From Castellaniella sp044508625 (GTDB lineage Bacteria; Pseudomonadota; Gammaproteobacteria; Burkholderiales; Burkholderiaceae_B): DNA of 21,254 bases. The DNA is taken from NCBI GenBank assembly GCA_044508625.1, contig JBIQHJ010000062.1:1-21254 (forward strand). The letters are read 5' to 3'. A model generated the notes under the pieces. That model saw only the letters and a list, made by a program, of their open reading frames with translations, ran no database searches and was not told the origin of the DNA. Of the stretch, positions 1 to 10,538 are shown piece after piece; position 1 is the stretch's first letter, and the number at the start of each line of letters is the position of its first letter. Made by a program: the position numbers and the translations under genes.

Positions 1-301
1 CGGTGCGCTGGACGATGGATTCGATCGCCTTGTCGCCGGCCTGGCCGATTTCCACGGTGAGGTAGTTGTCGCCGACCTTGGTGACCTTGCCCAGCAGGCC
101 GCCCGAGGTGATGACCTCGTCGCCCTTGGCGAGCGCGGCCACCATGTTGCGGTGTTCCTTCTGGCGCTTCATCTGGGGACGGATCATCAGGAAATAGAGG
201 ATCACGAACATCAGGATGATGGGCAGCATGCCCATCAAGGCGTTCTCGCCGCCTGCGGCGGCCTGGGCGGTGATCAGGGTCGGGGTGTCGGCGAGGGACA
301 T
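1..301 (-). CDS. yajC: YajC, Sec translocase accessory subunit (3' end cut by window edge)
   Basis: Small inner-membrane protein that associates with SecDF and the SecYEG translocon. One hundred codons are visible from the ATG at 301 and the frame stays open to the left edge, so the last residues and stop codon are missing. The protein has one N-terminal membrane segment at about residues 22-42, immediately followed by the family hallmark IRPQMKRQKEH. The soluble part begins with GDEVITSGGLLGKV, also typical. An AGGAG ribosome binding site lies 5 bases upstream of the ATG (plus-strand 307-311), which supports this start. It lies 126 bp downstream of tgt on the same strand, the common queA-tgt-yajC-secD-secF order; secD would be expected to the left of the window. 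Identification is firm; only the C-terminus is unseen. Confidence 0.95.
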   Translation of the reverse strand, partial: MSLADTPTLITAQAAAGGENALMGMLPIILMFVILYFLMIRPQMKRQKEHRNMVAALAKGDEVITSGGLLGKVTKVGDNYLTVEIGQAGDKAIESIVQRT

Positions 302-391
302 GAAGGCTCCTGTAGCGGTTTGTGGCGTATCGGGTTTCGGGGCGCCCTGCGAGGGGACGCCCGCAAGGCGCCTTTCCGGGCTTAACTCTTT

Positions 392-397
392 ATTGTA
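392..397 (-). promoter_or_regulatory. Possible -10 element upstream of yajC
   Basis: Read on the minus strand, the tgt-yajC gap contains TACAAT about 90 bases before the yajC start. No convincing -35 hexamer sits 16-18 bases upstream of it. It may give yajC a promoter separate from queA-tgt. This is a motif match only and weak. I see no clear intrinsic terminator in the same gap. Confidence 0.2.
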
Positions 398-427
398 GCG
401 GCATATCGGGGCGCCCGGAGGCGGGGA

Positions 428-1560
<1,133 letters not shown>

Positions 1561-1564
<4 letters not shown>

Positions 1565-2604
1565 GGCCGGGCAGCCTCGATGAACATGGCGTCGCCGTAG
1601 CTGAAGAAGCGGTAGCGGGACCGCACGGCGTGCGCGTAGGCGCGGCGGATGGGCTCCATGCCGGCCAGGGCCGAGACCAGCATCAGCAGGGTCGATTGCG
1701 GCAGGTGGAAATTGGTGATCAGGGCGTCGACGCAGGCGAAGGCGTAGCCCGGCGTGATGAACAGGCGGGTGTCGCCCTCGCGTGGCGAGTCCTCGTCGCC
1801 GCCCTGGGCGGCGGCGGCCTCGAGGGCGCGCACGCTGGTGGTCCCCACCGCGACGATGCGCCCGCCGGCCGCCCGCGTCTCGCGCACCCGGCGCAGGGTG
1901 TCGGCCGGGACGACGTAGCGCTCGGCGTGCATCACGTGGTCGCGCACCCGCGAGACGCGCACGGGCTGGAAGGTGCCGGCGCCCACGTGCAGGGTCACGA
2001 AGGCGCGCCCGACGCCCTGGGAGTCCAGGCGGTCGAGCATGGCCTCGTCGAAGTGCAGGCCCGCGGTGGGCGCGGCCACCGCGCCGGGCTTGTCGGCGTA
2101 GACGGTCTGGTAGCGGTCCTCGTCGCCCGCGTCGGCCGCGTGGGTGATGTAGGGGGGCAGGGGCACCTCGCCGTGGCGCTCGAGCAGGTCCAGCACCCGA
2201 TCGGGGAAGCGCAGATCGAAGAGCTCGCCCTCGCGGCCGGCCACCTCGGCCTCGAACGCGCCGCCGGCGAGCGCCAGGCGGGTGCCCGGGCCGGGCGATT
2301 TGCTGGCGCGCACGTGGGCCAGGGCCTGTCGCGGCCCGGTGATGCGTTCGACCAGGACCTCGACCCGGCCGCCGCTGGCCTTGCGGCCGTGCAGGCGGGC
2401 CTTGATGACGCGCGTGTCGTTGAAGACCAGCAGGTCGCCCGCGCGCAGCAGGGTCGGCAGGTCGAGGAAGCGCAGGTCGTGCAGCCCGCCGCCGGCGTCC
2501 AGGCGCAGCAGGCGGCTCGCGTCGCGCCGGGCGGCCGGCGCCTGGGCGATGAGTTCTGAAGGCAGTTCGTAGTCGAACTGGCTGAGGTCGAGGTCTTGTT
2601 CCAC
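1561..2604 (-). CDS. queA: S-adenosylmethionine:tRNA ribosyltransferase-isomerase
   Basis: Transfers the ribosyl part of S-adenosylmethionine to preQ1 already inserted in tRNA, giving epoxyqueuosine. Recognised by LSQFDYELPSELIAQ at the N-terminus, VFNDTRVIKARL, PTAGLHFD, the HVGAGTFQPV block and TNFHLPQSTLLMLVSAL. The start chosen is GTG at 2604, giving 347 residues, the normal length. The frame stays open for 136 more codons upstream to 3012, but that extension runs back across the divergent dacB start, is rich in Arg and Pro, and matches nothing in the family. No strong ribosome binding site precedes the GTG and no in-frame ATG is near it. It overlaps tgt by 4 bases (ATGA) and is divergent from dacB. 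Confidence 0.97.
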
Positions 2605-2654
2605 GGGAATGGGGCGCCTGCCGGAAGGCCGGCGCCGATGATGGGTCGGGCGGT

Positions 2655-2660
2655 ATTTTA
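2655..2660 (-). promoter_or_regulatory. Possible -10 element for queA-tgt
   Basis: The 157-bp gap between the divergent queA and dacB starts holds, on the minus strand, TAAAAT about 50 bases before the queA GTG. No clear -35 hexamer is visible at the right distance in this GC-rich sequence. It is the best -10-like hexamer in the gap for queA. Weak motif evidence only. Confidence 0.25.
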
Positions 2661-2761
2661 AGCCGTCCGGCCTCCGCCCGCTTCTGGAGGCCCCGCGCTT
2701 TGGATTATGCTGATACTTTTTTGCGCATGGGTGCGGGCATGATGCTGTGGGAGTCGACGAG

Positions 2762-4207
2762 ATGAGGGCCGGTCTGGGGCGATGGGCGCGCGGTGCGGCG
2801 CGCGGCCTGGCGGGGCTCGCCTTGTGGATCGGGATGGCGGCCGGCGCCGCGGCCCAGGGCCTGCCGCCAGAGCTCCAAAGTGCCTGGAAGGCCACCCGCA
2901 TCCCGCTCTCGGCCCTGTCGCTCGAGGTCCGCGAGGCCGGCGGCCCGGTCCTGATGTCGGTCCAGGCCAGCGAGCCCCGCAATCCGGCCTCGGTGATGAA
3001 AATGGTCACCACCTGGGCGGGCCTCTCGGGCCTGGGCCCGGACTACGTCTGGCGCACGCGCCTGCTGGGCGCGCGCGGCGCGCAGGTCGACGGCCAGGGC
3101 ACCCTCAAGGGGCCCCTGTACGTGCAGGCCGCCGGCGACCCGTTCTTCACCGTCCAGGACCTGTGGGACCTGCTGCGCCAACTGCGCCTGCGCGGCGTCA
3201 AGAACCTGTCCGAGGTCGTCGTCGACCGCGGGATCTTCGGCGAGGTCGCCATCGACCCGGGCGATTTCGACGACTCGCCCGATCGGCCCTACAACGCCAG
3301 CCCCGACGCGATGATGGTGAATTTCGGCGCCACCCGCCTGCTGTTCCAGCCCGATCCCGCGGCGCGGAAATGGATCGCCATCGTCGACCCCCCGACGCGC
3401 GACGTGCGGGTCAGCGGCCAGGTCGAGTGGGCCGACGGCCGCTGCCCGGGCTCGCCCGCCGTGGCGACGGACGTCCTGCACCAGGGCGGCTCGACCGTCA
3501 TCCAGGTGCGCGGCCGCGCCGCCGGATCCTGCGGCGAGTTCAGCGTGTACCGGCTGGCCGCGAGCCAGCCCGCGTATTTCGAGGCCTTGTTCCGCATGCT
3601 CTGGAAGGAACTGGGCGGGACCCTGGCCCGCGACATCCGCGCGGGCGCCGTGCCGGCCTCGGCGACGCCGCTGGTCTGGCACGACTCGCCGGCCCTGTCG
3701 GACATCATCCGCCAGATCAACAAGCACAGCAACAACGTGATGGCGCGGATGCTGCTGCTCACCCTGGGCGCCGAGCTCGAGGGGCGCGGCGCGACCCCGG
3801 CCACCGGCGGACGCGGCGTCGCCCAGGTGCTGCGCAACCAGGGCGTGGACGTCACCGGCTGGGTGTTCGACAACGGCTCGGGCCTGTCGCGCGAGGGCCG
3901 CATCACCGCCCGGGGCCTGGCCCAGATGCTGGACTACGCCTGGCGCTCGCCCCTGATGCCCGAGTTCATCTCCTCGCTGGCGATCTCGGGCGTCGACGGC
4001 ACGGTGCGCCGCCGCCTGCGCGACGACGAGACTCGCGGGCAGGCCCATCTCAAGACCGGCACGCTGCGCAACGCGCGCGCGCTGGCCGGCTACGTGCGCG
4101 GCGCCAGCGGCAAGCGCTACATCCTGGTGAGCCTGGTCAACGACGCCAACGCCGCCGGGGTGCGCGCCTTCGACGACGCGCTGGTGCGCTGGCTGGCCGC
4201 CCGCTAG
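2762..4207 (+). CDS. dacB: D-alanyl-D-alanine carboxypeptidase/endopeptidase (PBP4, family S13)
   Basis: Periplasmic penicillin-binding protein that trims or cleaves peptidoglycan stem peptides and cross-links. The 481-residue product is close to the E. coli PBP4 length. All three active-site motifs are present in order: SxxK at S77-V-M-K80, SxN at S323-N-N325 and KTG at K431-T-G433. An N-terminal signal peptide is visible, with a hydrophobic core at about residues 12-28 and a likely cleavage after AAA-Q near residues 29-32. I chose ATG at 2762 rather than the in-frame GTG at 2747 because GGGAG lies 8 bases upstream of it. It is divergent from queA and followed after 68 bp by the transporter operon. 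No terminator is visible in that gap, so some read-through is possible. Confidence 0.96.
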   Translation: MRAGLGRWARGAARGLAGLALWIGMAAGAAAQGLPPELQSAWKATRIPLSALSLEVREAGGPVLMSVQASEPRNPASVMKMVTTWAGLSGLGPDYVWRTRLLGARGAQVDGQGTLKGPLYVQAAGDPFFTVQDLWDLLRQLRLRGVKNLSEVVVDRGIFGEVAIDPGDFDDSPDRPYNASPDAMMVNFGATRLLFQPDPAARKWIAIVDPPTRDVRVSGQVEWADGRCPGSPAVATDVLHQGGSTVIQVRGRAAGSCGEFSVYRLAASQPAYFEALFRMLWKELGGTLARDIRAGAVPASATPLVWHDSPALSDIIRQINKHSNNVMARMLLLTLGAELEGRGATPATGGRGVAQVLRNQGVDVTGWVFDNGSGLSREGRITARGLAQMLDYAWRSPLMPEFISSLAISGVDGTVRRRLRDDETRGQAHLKTGTLRNARALAGYVRGASGKRYILVSLVNDANAAGVRAFDDALVRWLAAR

Positions 4208-4275
4208 CGTCCCGGATCCGATTTCGACCCACAAGACTTCAACCAGAACGCAGTATTCCCACCAGGAGGAACCCC

Positions 4276-5454
4276 ATGCACGCATCCCTACGCCTCATGA
4301 CCGCCGCGGCCGCCCTGGCCTGCCTCGCGGGCACGGCCCAGGCCGCCGACAAGATCAAGGTCGGCCTGCTGACCACGCTCTCGGGCCCCGGCTCGGCCCT
4401 GGGCGTCGACATCCGCGACGGCTTCGAGCTGGCGGTCAAGCATTCCGGCGGCCAGCTCGGCGGCCTGCCGGCCGAGGTCATCGTGGCCGACGACCAGATG
4501 AGCCCCGATGCCGCCAAGCAGACGGCCGATCGCCTGCTCAAGCGCGAGAAAGTGGATTTCATGACCGGCATCGTGTTCTCCAACATCATGCTGGCGGTGG
4601 GACAGCCGGTGTTCCAGTCCAAGACCTTCTACATCAGCGCCAACGCGGGCCCCTCCCAGTACGCCGGCGCGCAGTGCAATCCCTACTTCTTCAGCGCCTC
4701 CTACCAGAACGACACGATCGACGAGGCCGCCGGCAAGGTCGTGCAGGCGCGCGGCTTCAAGAAGGTCGCGCTGCTCGCGCCCAACTACCCGGCCGGCCGG
4801 GACCACCTGGCCGGGTTCAAGCGCTTCTACGAGGGCGAGGTGGTGATGGAGGACTACACCCAGCTCAACCAGCTCGACTACGGCGCCGAGCTCTCCAAGC
4901 TGCGGGCCTCGGGGGCCGACGCGGTGTTCGTCTTCCTGCCCGGCGGCCTGGGCGTGAACTTCATCAAGCAGTTCGTCGGCGCCGGCCTGAACCAGGAAAT
5001 GAAGCTGTTCGCGCCGGGCTTCTCGGCCGACGAGGACGTGATCCGCGCGGTGGGCGAGCCGATGCTGGGCATCTTCAACACCTCGCAGTGGGCGCACGAC
5101 ATGAACAACGCGGCGAACAAGCGCTTCGTCGCCGATTTCGAAAAGGAATACGGCCGCCTGCCCACGATGTACGCCTCGCAGGGCTACGACGCGGCGCGCC
5201 TGATCGACGGCGCCGTGCGCAAGGCGGGGGGCAAGGTCGAGGACAAGGCCGCCCTGCGCGCCGCGCTCGAGGCCGCGCCCTTCGAATCCGTGCGGGGCGC
5301 GTTCAAGTTCGACGTCAACCACTACCCGGTGCAGAGCTATTACCTGCGCGAGGTCGTGAAGGACGTCAAGGGCCGGATCACCAACAAGCTGGTGGGACCC
5401 GTGCTCGAGAACCACGCCGACGCCTACGCCGGCGAATGCAAGATGCCGTCCTGA
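4276..5454 (+). CDS. ABC importer periplasmic substrate-binding protein, LIV/HAAT family (Peripla_BP_6 type)
   Basis: Periplasmic receptor that should deliver a small amphipathic ligand to the permeases encoded just downstream. The start is well supported: AGGAGGA at 4264-4270 lies 5 bases before the ATG. The 392-residue protein begins with a Sec signal peptide, cleaved probably after AQA at residues 21-23. It then has KIKVGLLTTLSGPGSALG, the typical first strand and ligand loop of the Leu/Ile/Val-binding family, and later ASYQNDT and QGYDAARL segments. Cys16 is not in a good lipobox (A-L-A-C), so it is probably a soluble periplasmic protein. The ligand cannot be read from sequence. Family members bind branched-chain amino acids, amides, urea or aromatic acids, so no gene symbol is given. 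Confidence 0.92.
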   Translation: MHASLRLMTAAAALACLAGTAQAADKIKVGLLTTLSGPGSALGVDIRDGFELAVKHSGGQLGGLPAEVIVADDQMSPDAAKQTADRLLKREKVDFMTGIVFSNIMLAVGQPVFQSKTFYISANAGPSQYAGAQCNPYFFSASYQNDTIDEAAGKVVQARGFKKVALLAPNYPAGRDHLAGFKRFYEGEVVMEDYTQLNQLDYGAELSKLRASGADAVFVFLPGGLGVNFIKQFVGAGLNQEMKLFAPGFSADEDVIRAVGEPMLGIFNTSQWAHDMNNAANKRFVADFEKEYGRLPTMYASQGYDAARLIDGAVRKAGGKVEDKAALRAALEAAPFESVRGAFKFDVNHYPVQSYYLREVVKDVKGRITNKLVGPVLENHADAYAGECKMPS

Positions 5455-5474
5455 ACGGCCGGCGTCCGCGCGCC

Positions 5475-6395
5475 ATGAACGGCATCCTCGTCCTGGAACA
5501 ACTGCTGAACAGCCTGCAGTTCGGCCTGATGCTGTTCCTGCTCGCGGCCGGCCTGACGCTGGTGTTCGGCATCATGGACATGATCAACCTGGCGCACGGC
5601 TCGCTGTACATGATCGGCGCCTACCTGGTCGCCACCATCGCCGGCGCCTCGGGCTCGTTCTGGATCGGGCTGGCGGGCGGCGTCGCCGCCACGGCGCTCG
5701 CGGGCGTGCTGCTGGAATGCACCGTCGTCCGGCGGCTGTACCGGCGCGACCACCTGTCCCAGGTCCTGGGCACCTTCGCCATCCTGCTGATGGCCAACGA
5801 GGGCGTGCGCATGATCTGGGGCTCGCAGCCCATCCCCATGGCCATGCCCGCCGAGCTCTCGGGCCCGGTCGAGCTGCTGCCGGGCTTCACCTACCCGGCC
5901 TACCGCCTGTTCATCATCGGCGCCGGCCTGGCGGTGGCCCTGCTGCTGTACGTCCTGGTGACGCGCACCCGCATGGGGATGCAGGTGCGCGCGGGCGCCT
6001 CCAACCGCGAGATGGCGCAGGCCATGGGCGCCGACGTGCGGCGCCTGTTCACGGCGCTGTTCGCCGCGGGGGCCGGGCTGTGCGCCGTGGCCGGCGGCCT
6101 GCTCGGCCCCTTGCTCGCGGTGCAGGTGGGCATGGGCGAGAGCATCCTGATCCTCGCCTTCGTGGTCATCGTGATCGGCGGCATCGGCTCCATCCGCGGC
6201 GCGCTGCTGGGTGCGCTGCTGGTGGGCCTGGTCGACACGGCGGGGCGCACGGTGGTACCCATCCTGTTCGGCATGCTGATGGGGCCCTCGGCGGCGGCCA
6301 CCGCCGGGCCGGCGGTGGCCTCGATCCTGATCTACGTGCTGATGGCCGCCGTGCTGTTCTGGAAGCCCCAGGGCCTGTTCCCCGTCCATGGCTGA
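5475..6395 (+). CDS. livH: Branched-chain amino acid-type ABC transporter permease, LivH family
   Basis: First inner-membrane subunit of the importer. The 306-residue product is almost wholly hydrophobic, with about eight membrane segments. It carries the family block FGIMDMINLAHGSLYMIGAY near residues 30-50, the cytoplasmic coupling region MGMQVRAGASNREMAQAMGAD, and a C-terminal IGGIGSIRGALLGALLVG. It starts 20 bp after the binding-protein stop. The spacer has no obvious Shine-Dalgarno, so it may depend on translation of the gene before. The symbol is by family only, because the transported solute is unknown. Confidence 0.93.
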   Translation: MNGILVLEQLLNSLQFGLMLFLLAAGLTLVFGIMDMINLAHGSLYMIGAYLVATIAGASGSFWIGLAGGVAATALAGVLLECTVVRRLYRRDHLSQVLGTFAILLMANEGVRMIWGSQPIPMAMPAELSGPVELLPGFTYPAYRLFIIGAGLAVALLLYVLVTRTRMGMQVRAGASNREMAQAMGADVRRLFTALFAAGAGLCAVAGGLLGPLLAVQVGMGESILILAFVVIVIGGIGSIRGALLGALLVGLVDTAGRTVVPILFGMLMGPSAAATAGPAVASILIYVLMAAVLFWKPQGLFPVHG

Positions 6396-6402
6396 GGCTG
6401 CG

Positions 6403-7395
6403 ATGACCCCTCCCCCCGAGCGTGCGGCCCCGGGCCCGCTGGACCATGCGCTGCGGGCGCGCGTCGCCGTGCCGCTGCTCGCGCTGCTGGTCCTGCTGCC
6501 GGTGATCGCCGAGGCGCTCGACGAGGGGTTCTACGTGGGGGTCGCCAGCCGCATGCTGATCTTCGCCCTGGCCGCCACCAGCCTGAACCTCATCCTCGGA
6601 TTCGGCGGCATGGTGAGCTTCGGCCACGCCGCCTTCGTCGGCATGGGCGCCTACACCGTCGGCATCCTGATGCGGGACGGCGTGGCCTCCGCCTGGATCG
6701 CCTGGCCGGCGGCGGCCGCGGTCGGCGGCCTGTTCGCCTTCGTGACCGGCCTGGTCAGCCTGCGCACGCGGGGCGTGTATTTCATCATGATCACGCTGGC
6801 CTTCGCGCAGATGCTGTTCTACCTGATGTCCTCGCTCGAGGCCTACGGCGGCGACGACGGGCTGTCGCTGGCCGCCCGCTCGTCCCTCGGCCCGGGGCTG
6901 GACCTGGCGGACGACACGCGGTTCTACTACGTGGTGCTGGCGATCGGCGTGGTGATTTTCATCGGCGTCGCGCGGCTGCTCAATGCCCGCTTCGGCCACG
7001 TGCTGCAGGCCATCCGCGAGAACGAGACGCGCATGGCGGCGCTGGGATTCGCGGTCTACCGCTGCAAGCTGTCCGCCTTCACCCTCGCCGGGGCCATCGC
7101 CGGCCTGGCCGGCGCCCTCCTGGCCAACCAGACCGGCTTCGTCAGCCCCGCGATGATGCAATGGAGCCAGTCGGGCATCCTGCTGGTCATGGTCATCCTC
7201 GGCGGCGTGGGCCACCTGTACGGCGGCCTGGCCGGCGCGGCGGCCTTCCTGCTGATCGAGGAGGCCGCGCTGTCCTACACCATCCACTGGCAGTTCATCC
7301 TCGGGGCGGTGCTGCTCGCCGTCGTGCTGCTGGCGCCCAACGGCCTCATGAGCCTCGCGCGCCGGACCGCCCGCGGCGCCAAGGGGGCGCCATGA
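6403..7395 (+). CDS. livM: Branched-chain amino acid-type ABC transporter permease, LivM family
   Basis: Second inner-membrane permease subunit, 330 residues with about eight to ten hydrophobic segments. It shows the LivM marker GFGGMVSFGHAAFVGMGAYT in the first third, the cytoplasmic segment VLQAIRENETRMAALGF, and ILGGVGHLYGGLAGAA near the C-terminus. I prefer ATG 6403 because GAGG at 6394-6397 lies 5 bases upstream. An in-frame ATG at 6388 would add five residues and overlap the previous gene by 8 bp, but it lacks a well-spaced ribosome binding site. The stop overlaps the next start as ATGA, so it is coupled to the ATPase gene. Confidence 0.93.
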   Translation: MTPPPERAAPGPLDHALRARVAVPLLALLVLLPVIAEALDEGFYVGVASRMLIFALAATSLNLILGFGGMVSFGHAAFVGMGAYTVGILMRDGVASAWIAWPAAAAVGGLFAFVTGLVSLRTRGVYFIMITLAFAQMLFYLMSSLEAYGGDDGLSLAARSSLGPGLDLADDTRFYYVVLAIGVVIFIGVARLLNARFGHVLQAIRENETRMAALGFAVYRCKLSAFTLAGAIAGLAGALLANQTGFVSPAMMQWSQSGILLVMVILGGVGHLYGGLAGAAAFLLIEEAALSYTIHWQFILGAVLLAVVLLAPNGLMSLARRTARGAKGAP

Positions 7396-8162
7396 GCGCG
7401 CCGGGCGAGATGCTGCGCGCCGAGGGGCTCGTCAAGCGCTTCGGCGGCCTGGCGGCGACCGATGGCGCCAGCCTGGCGGTGCGCGCCGGCGAGCTGCATG
7501 CGCTGATCGGCCCCAACGGCGCGGGCAAGACCACGCTGATCCACCAGCTCTCCGGAGCCCTCGCGCCCACGGCGGGGACCATCCATTTCCTCGGCCGCGA
7601 CGTCACCCGGCTGCCCATCCACGAGCGTGCGCGCCTGGGGCTGGTGCGCTCGTACCAGATCACCAGCGTGTTCGGCCGGCTGTCGGTGCTGGACAATCTC
7701 GCGCTCGCGGTGCTGGCGATCGACGGCGGCGGCCTGGGGGTCTGGCGGCCGGCGCGCGCGGACCATGGGCGCTACGCGGCCGCCGCCACGGTGGCCGGGA
7801 GGGTGGGGCTGGGCGCGCGCAAGGATTGCACCGCCGGCACCCTGTCGCACGGCGAGCAGCGCCAGCTCGAGATCGGGCTGGCGCTGGCATTGCGACCCAG
7901 GCTGCTGTTGCTGGACGAGCCCCTGGCCGGCATGGGCCCGGACGAATCCGAGCGCATGGTCGCGCTGCTGCAGGGCCTGCGCGGCGAGGTGGCCATGCTG
8001 CTGGTCGAGCATGACATGGATGCCGTGTTCCGCCTGGCCGACCGCATCTCGGTGCTGGTGTCGGGGCGCGTGATCGCCACCGGCACGCCCGGCGAGATCC
8101 ACGCGCACCCCGAGGTCCGGCGCGCCTACCTGGGCGACGAGTTCGAGCAGGGGGCCGCGTGA
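7392..8162 (+). CDS. livG: ABC transporter ATP-binding protein, LivG family
   Basis: Cytoplasmic ATPase subunit of the importer, 256 residues. Motifs in order are Walker A GPNGAGKTT at 40-48, the signature LSHGEQ at 151-156 (His in place of the usual Gly, as often seen in LivG-type proteins), Walker B LLLLDEP with Asp175 and Glu176, and the H-loop EHD with His207. The C-terminal GTPGEIHAHPEVRRAYLG tail is typical of the family. Its ATG overlaps the permease stop by 4 bases. Its TGA (8160-8162) shares one base with the ATG of a repeat-encoded micro-ORF that leads into the next ATPase gene. Confidence 0.94.
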   Translation: MSAPGEMLRAEGLVKRFGGLAATDGASLAVRAGELHALIGPNGAGKTTLIHQLSGALAPTAGTIHFLGRDVTRLPIHERARLGLVRSYQITSVFGRLSVLDNLALAVLAIDGGGLGVWRPARADHGRYAAAATVAGRVGLGARKDCTAGTLSHGEQRQLEIGLALALRPRLLLLDEPLAGMGPDESERMVALLQGLRGEVAMLLVEHDMDAVFRLADRISVLVSGRVIATGTPGEIHAHPEVRRAYLGDEFEQGAA

Positions 8163-8247
8163 TGCGCGCAGGCCGCATGGGGTGCGGAGGCCGCATGAGG
8201 CGCGCAGGTCGGATGGTGCGCGAAGGCCGCATGGCGCGGGAGGACGC
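8162..8247 (+). repeat. Five imperfect tandem repeats of 15-18 bp between livG and livF
   Basis: Units start at 8162, 8177, 8195, 8213 and 8231 and are 15, 18, 18, 18 and 17 bp long. Each begins with ATG and ends with AGG followed by four bases, close to ATGnGGCGCGCAGGCCGC. The array abuts the livF start exactly. The last unit supplies the livF ribosome binding site (GGGAGGA, 8238-8244). The 1-bp shortening of the last unit puts livF in a different frame from the repeat's own ATG codons. Confidence 0.8.

Positions 8248-8251
<4 letters not shown>
8162..8251 (+). CDS. Putative 29-codon micro-ORF of six-residue repeats bridging livG and livF
   Basis: The gap between the two ATPase genes is fully open in one frame. 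It begins with an ATG at 8162 that shares a base with the livG stop (TGATG) and ends with a TGA at 8249-8251 that overlaps the livF ATG as ATGA. The product would be 29 residues in units starting with Met, mostly of the form M-x-x-x-G-R, ending in AREDA. Five ATG codons are in this frame, each but the first preceded within a few bases by a purine-rich AGG stretch. I know no family for it. It may serve only to carry ribosomes from livG to livF. It may also be a chance reading of the underlying DNA repeat, so confidence as a real gene is modest. Confidence 0.35.
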
Positions 8252-8958
<707 letters not shown>

Positions 8959-9017
8959 CGATTTTTCTGAAACGCCGGGACGAGGACGAGGACATCGGAT
9001 CCATCCCATGCGCACAG

Positions 9018-9023
9018 TACAAT
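9018..9023 (+). promoter_or_regulatory. Possible -10 element for miaB-phoH-ybeY
   Basis: The 119-bp gap between livF and miaB contains TACAAT about 55 bases before the miaB ATG, the best -10-like hexamer there. The hexamer 17 bases upstream (TCGGAT) is a poor -35. No intrinsic terminator for the transporter operon is visible. Weak motif evidence. Confidence 0.25.
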
Positions 9024-9077
9024 AAGCCCTTTCCTACCCTAAGCCCCCGGGATGTAAACCCGTCACGGCGACCGACC

Positions 9078-10538
9078 ATGCAAGAAACCACCCTGCGCCG
9101 TCCCGGCGCCCCGGCCCCCGCGCCCGCCGATCCGGCCCAGGACCAGGCCCTCTCGGCCCTGCTGCAGCCCGCCGAGCCCGGCGCCGCCGCCCCCCGCAAG
9201 CTCTTCATCCGCACCTTCGGCTGCCAGATGAACGAATACGACTCGGAAAAAATGGCCGACGTGCTGCGCAAGGCCGAGGGCGTCGAGCTCACCCAGGATC
9301 CCGAGGATGCCGACATCATCATCTTCAACACCTGTTCGGTGCGCGAGAAGGCCCAGGAAAAAGTCTTTTCCGATCTCGGCCGCGTCCGCCACCTCAAGCA
9401 GGCCAGGCCCGGCCTCGTCATCGGCGTGGGCGGCTGCGTCGCCAGCCAGGAAGGCGAGGCCATCGTGCGCCGCGCCCCGTACGTGGACGTCGTGTTCGGC
9501 CCCCAGACCCTGCACCGCCTGCCCGAACTCATCGGCCGGCGCCGCGCCACCGGCCAGGCGCAGGTCGACATCTCGTTCCCCGAGATCGAGAAATTCGACG
9601 CCCTGCCGCCCGCGCGGGTCGAGGGGCCGGCGGCCTTCGTCTCGATCATGGAAGGCTGCAGCAAGTATTGCAGCTTCTGCGTCGTGCCGTACACGCGGGG
9701 CGCCGAGGTCTCGCGCCCCTTCGACAGCGTGCTGGTCGAGGTGGCCGACCTGGCCGACCAGGGCGTGCGCGAGGTCACCCTGCTGGGCCAGAACGTCAAC
9801 GCCTACCGCGGCCCCACGGGCGAGGGCGGCGAGGTCGCCGACTTCGCCATGCTGCTGGAATACGTCCACGAGATCCCTGGCATCGAGCGCATCCGCTACA
9901 CCACCTCGCATCCCAAGGAAATGACCGCCCGCCTGATCGAGGCCCACGGCCGCCTGCCCAAGCTCGTGCCCTTCCTGCACCTGCCGGTGCAGGCCGGCAG
10001 CGACCGCGTGCTGGCCGCGATGAAGCGCGGCTACACCGCCCTGGAATACAAGTCCATCATCCGCCGCCTGCGCGCCGCGCGGCCCGACATCACGCTGTCC
10101 TCGGACTTCATCGTGGGCTTCCCGGGCGAGACCGAGGCCGATTTCCAAAAGACCCTCGACCTCGTGCGCCACGTCGGCTTCGACCAGTCCTTCTCCTTCG
10201 TGTATTCGCGCCGCCCCGGCACCCCGGCGGCGGACCTGGCGGACGACACCCCGCAGGAGGAAAAGCTCGAGCGCCTGCATCGCCTGCAGGCCCTGATCAA
10301 CGAGCAGGCCGCCGCCATCAGCGCCGCCATGGTCGGCGGCACGCAGCGCCTGCTGGTCGAGGGCCCCTCGCGCCGCGATCCCCGCGAGCTGAAGGGGCGC
10401 ACCGAAAACAACCGCATCGTGAACTTCGCCGGTCATCCGCGCCTGATCGGGCGCATGGTCGACGTGCGCATCACCCAGGCCCTGGCCAACACCCTGAGGG
10501 GCGAGGTCATCCCCGAACGCATCGAGGACCGCCCATGA
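9078..10538 (+). CDS. miaB: tRNA-2-methylthio-N6-dimethylallyladenosine synthase (radical SAM)
   Basis: Adds a methylthio group to i6A37 of tRNAs reading UNN codons. The 486-residue product has the usual three parts. An N-terminal MTTase domain has the auxiliary cluster cysteines C49 (TFGCQMNEYDSE), C86 (NTCSVRE) and C120 (GGCVA). The radical SAM core has C194-x3-C198-x2-C201. A C-terminal TRAM-like domain ends near VDVRITQAL. ATG 9078 is chosen. The frame is open a further 41 codons upstream, overlapping livF, but that part contains the likely promoter and no family similarity, and the normal length fits 9078. An Ala/Pro-rich stretch of about 35 residues precedes the first conserved segment. 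The stop overlaps phoH as ATGA. Confidence 0.97.
   Translation: MQETTLRRPGAPAPAPADPAQDQALSALLQPAEPGAAAPRKLFIRTFGCQMNEYDSEKMADVLRKAEGVELTQDPEDADIIIFNTCSVREKAQEKVFSDLGRVRHLKQARPGLVIGVGGCVASQEGEAIVRRAPYVDVVFGPQTLHRLPELIGRRRATGQAQVDISFPEIEKFDALPPARVEGPAAFVSIMEGCSKYCSFCVVPYTRGAEVSRPFDSVLVEVADLADQGVREVTLLGQNVNAYRGPTGEGGEVADFAMLLEYVHEIPGIERIRYTTSHPKEMTARLIEAHGRLPKLVPFLHLPVQAGSDRVLAAMKRGYTALEYKSIIRRLRAARPDITLSSDFIVGFPGETEADFQKTLDLVRHVGFDQSFSFVYSRRPGTPAADLADDTPQEEKLERLHRLQALINEQAAAISAAMVGGTQRLLVEGPSRRDPRELKGRTENNRIVNFAGHPRLIGRMVDVRITQALANTLRGEVIPERIEDRP

Noticed and set aside
2605..3012. A 136-residue N-terminal extension of queA.
   Set aside because: It crosses the divergent dacB start, is Arg/Pro-rich and has no family similarity. 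Normal QueA length fits the GTG at 2604.
8182..8247. An upstream in-frame ATG extending livF by 22 residues.
   Set aside because: The added residues are Arg/Gly/His-rich and come from the repeat array. LivF proteins begin near LLEVEGLETAYG and the GGGAGGA site serves 8248.
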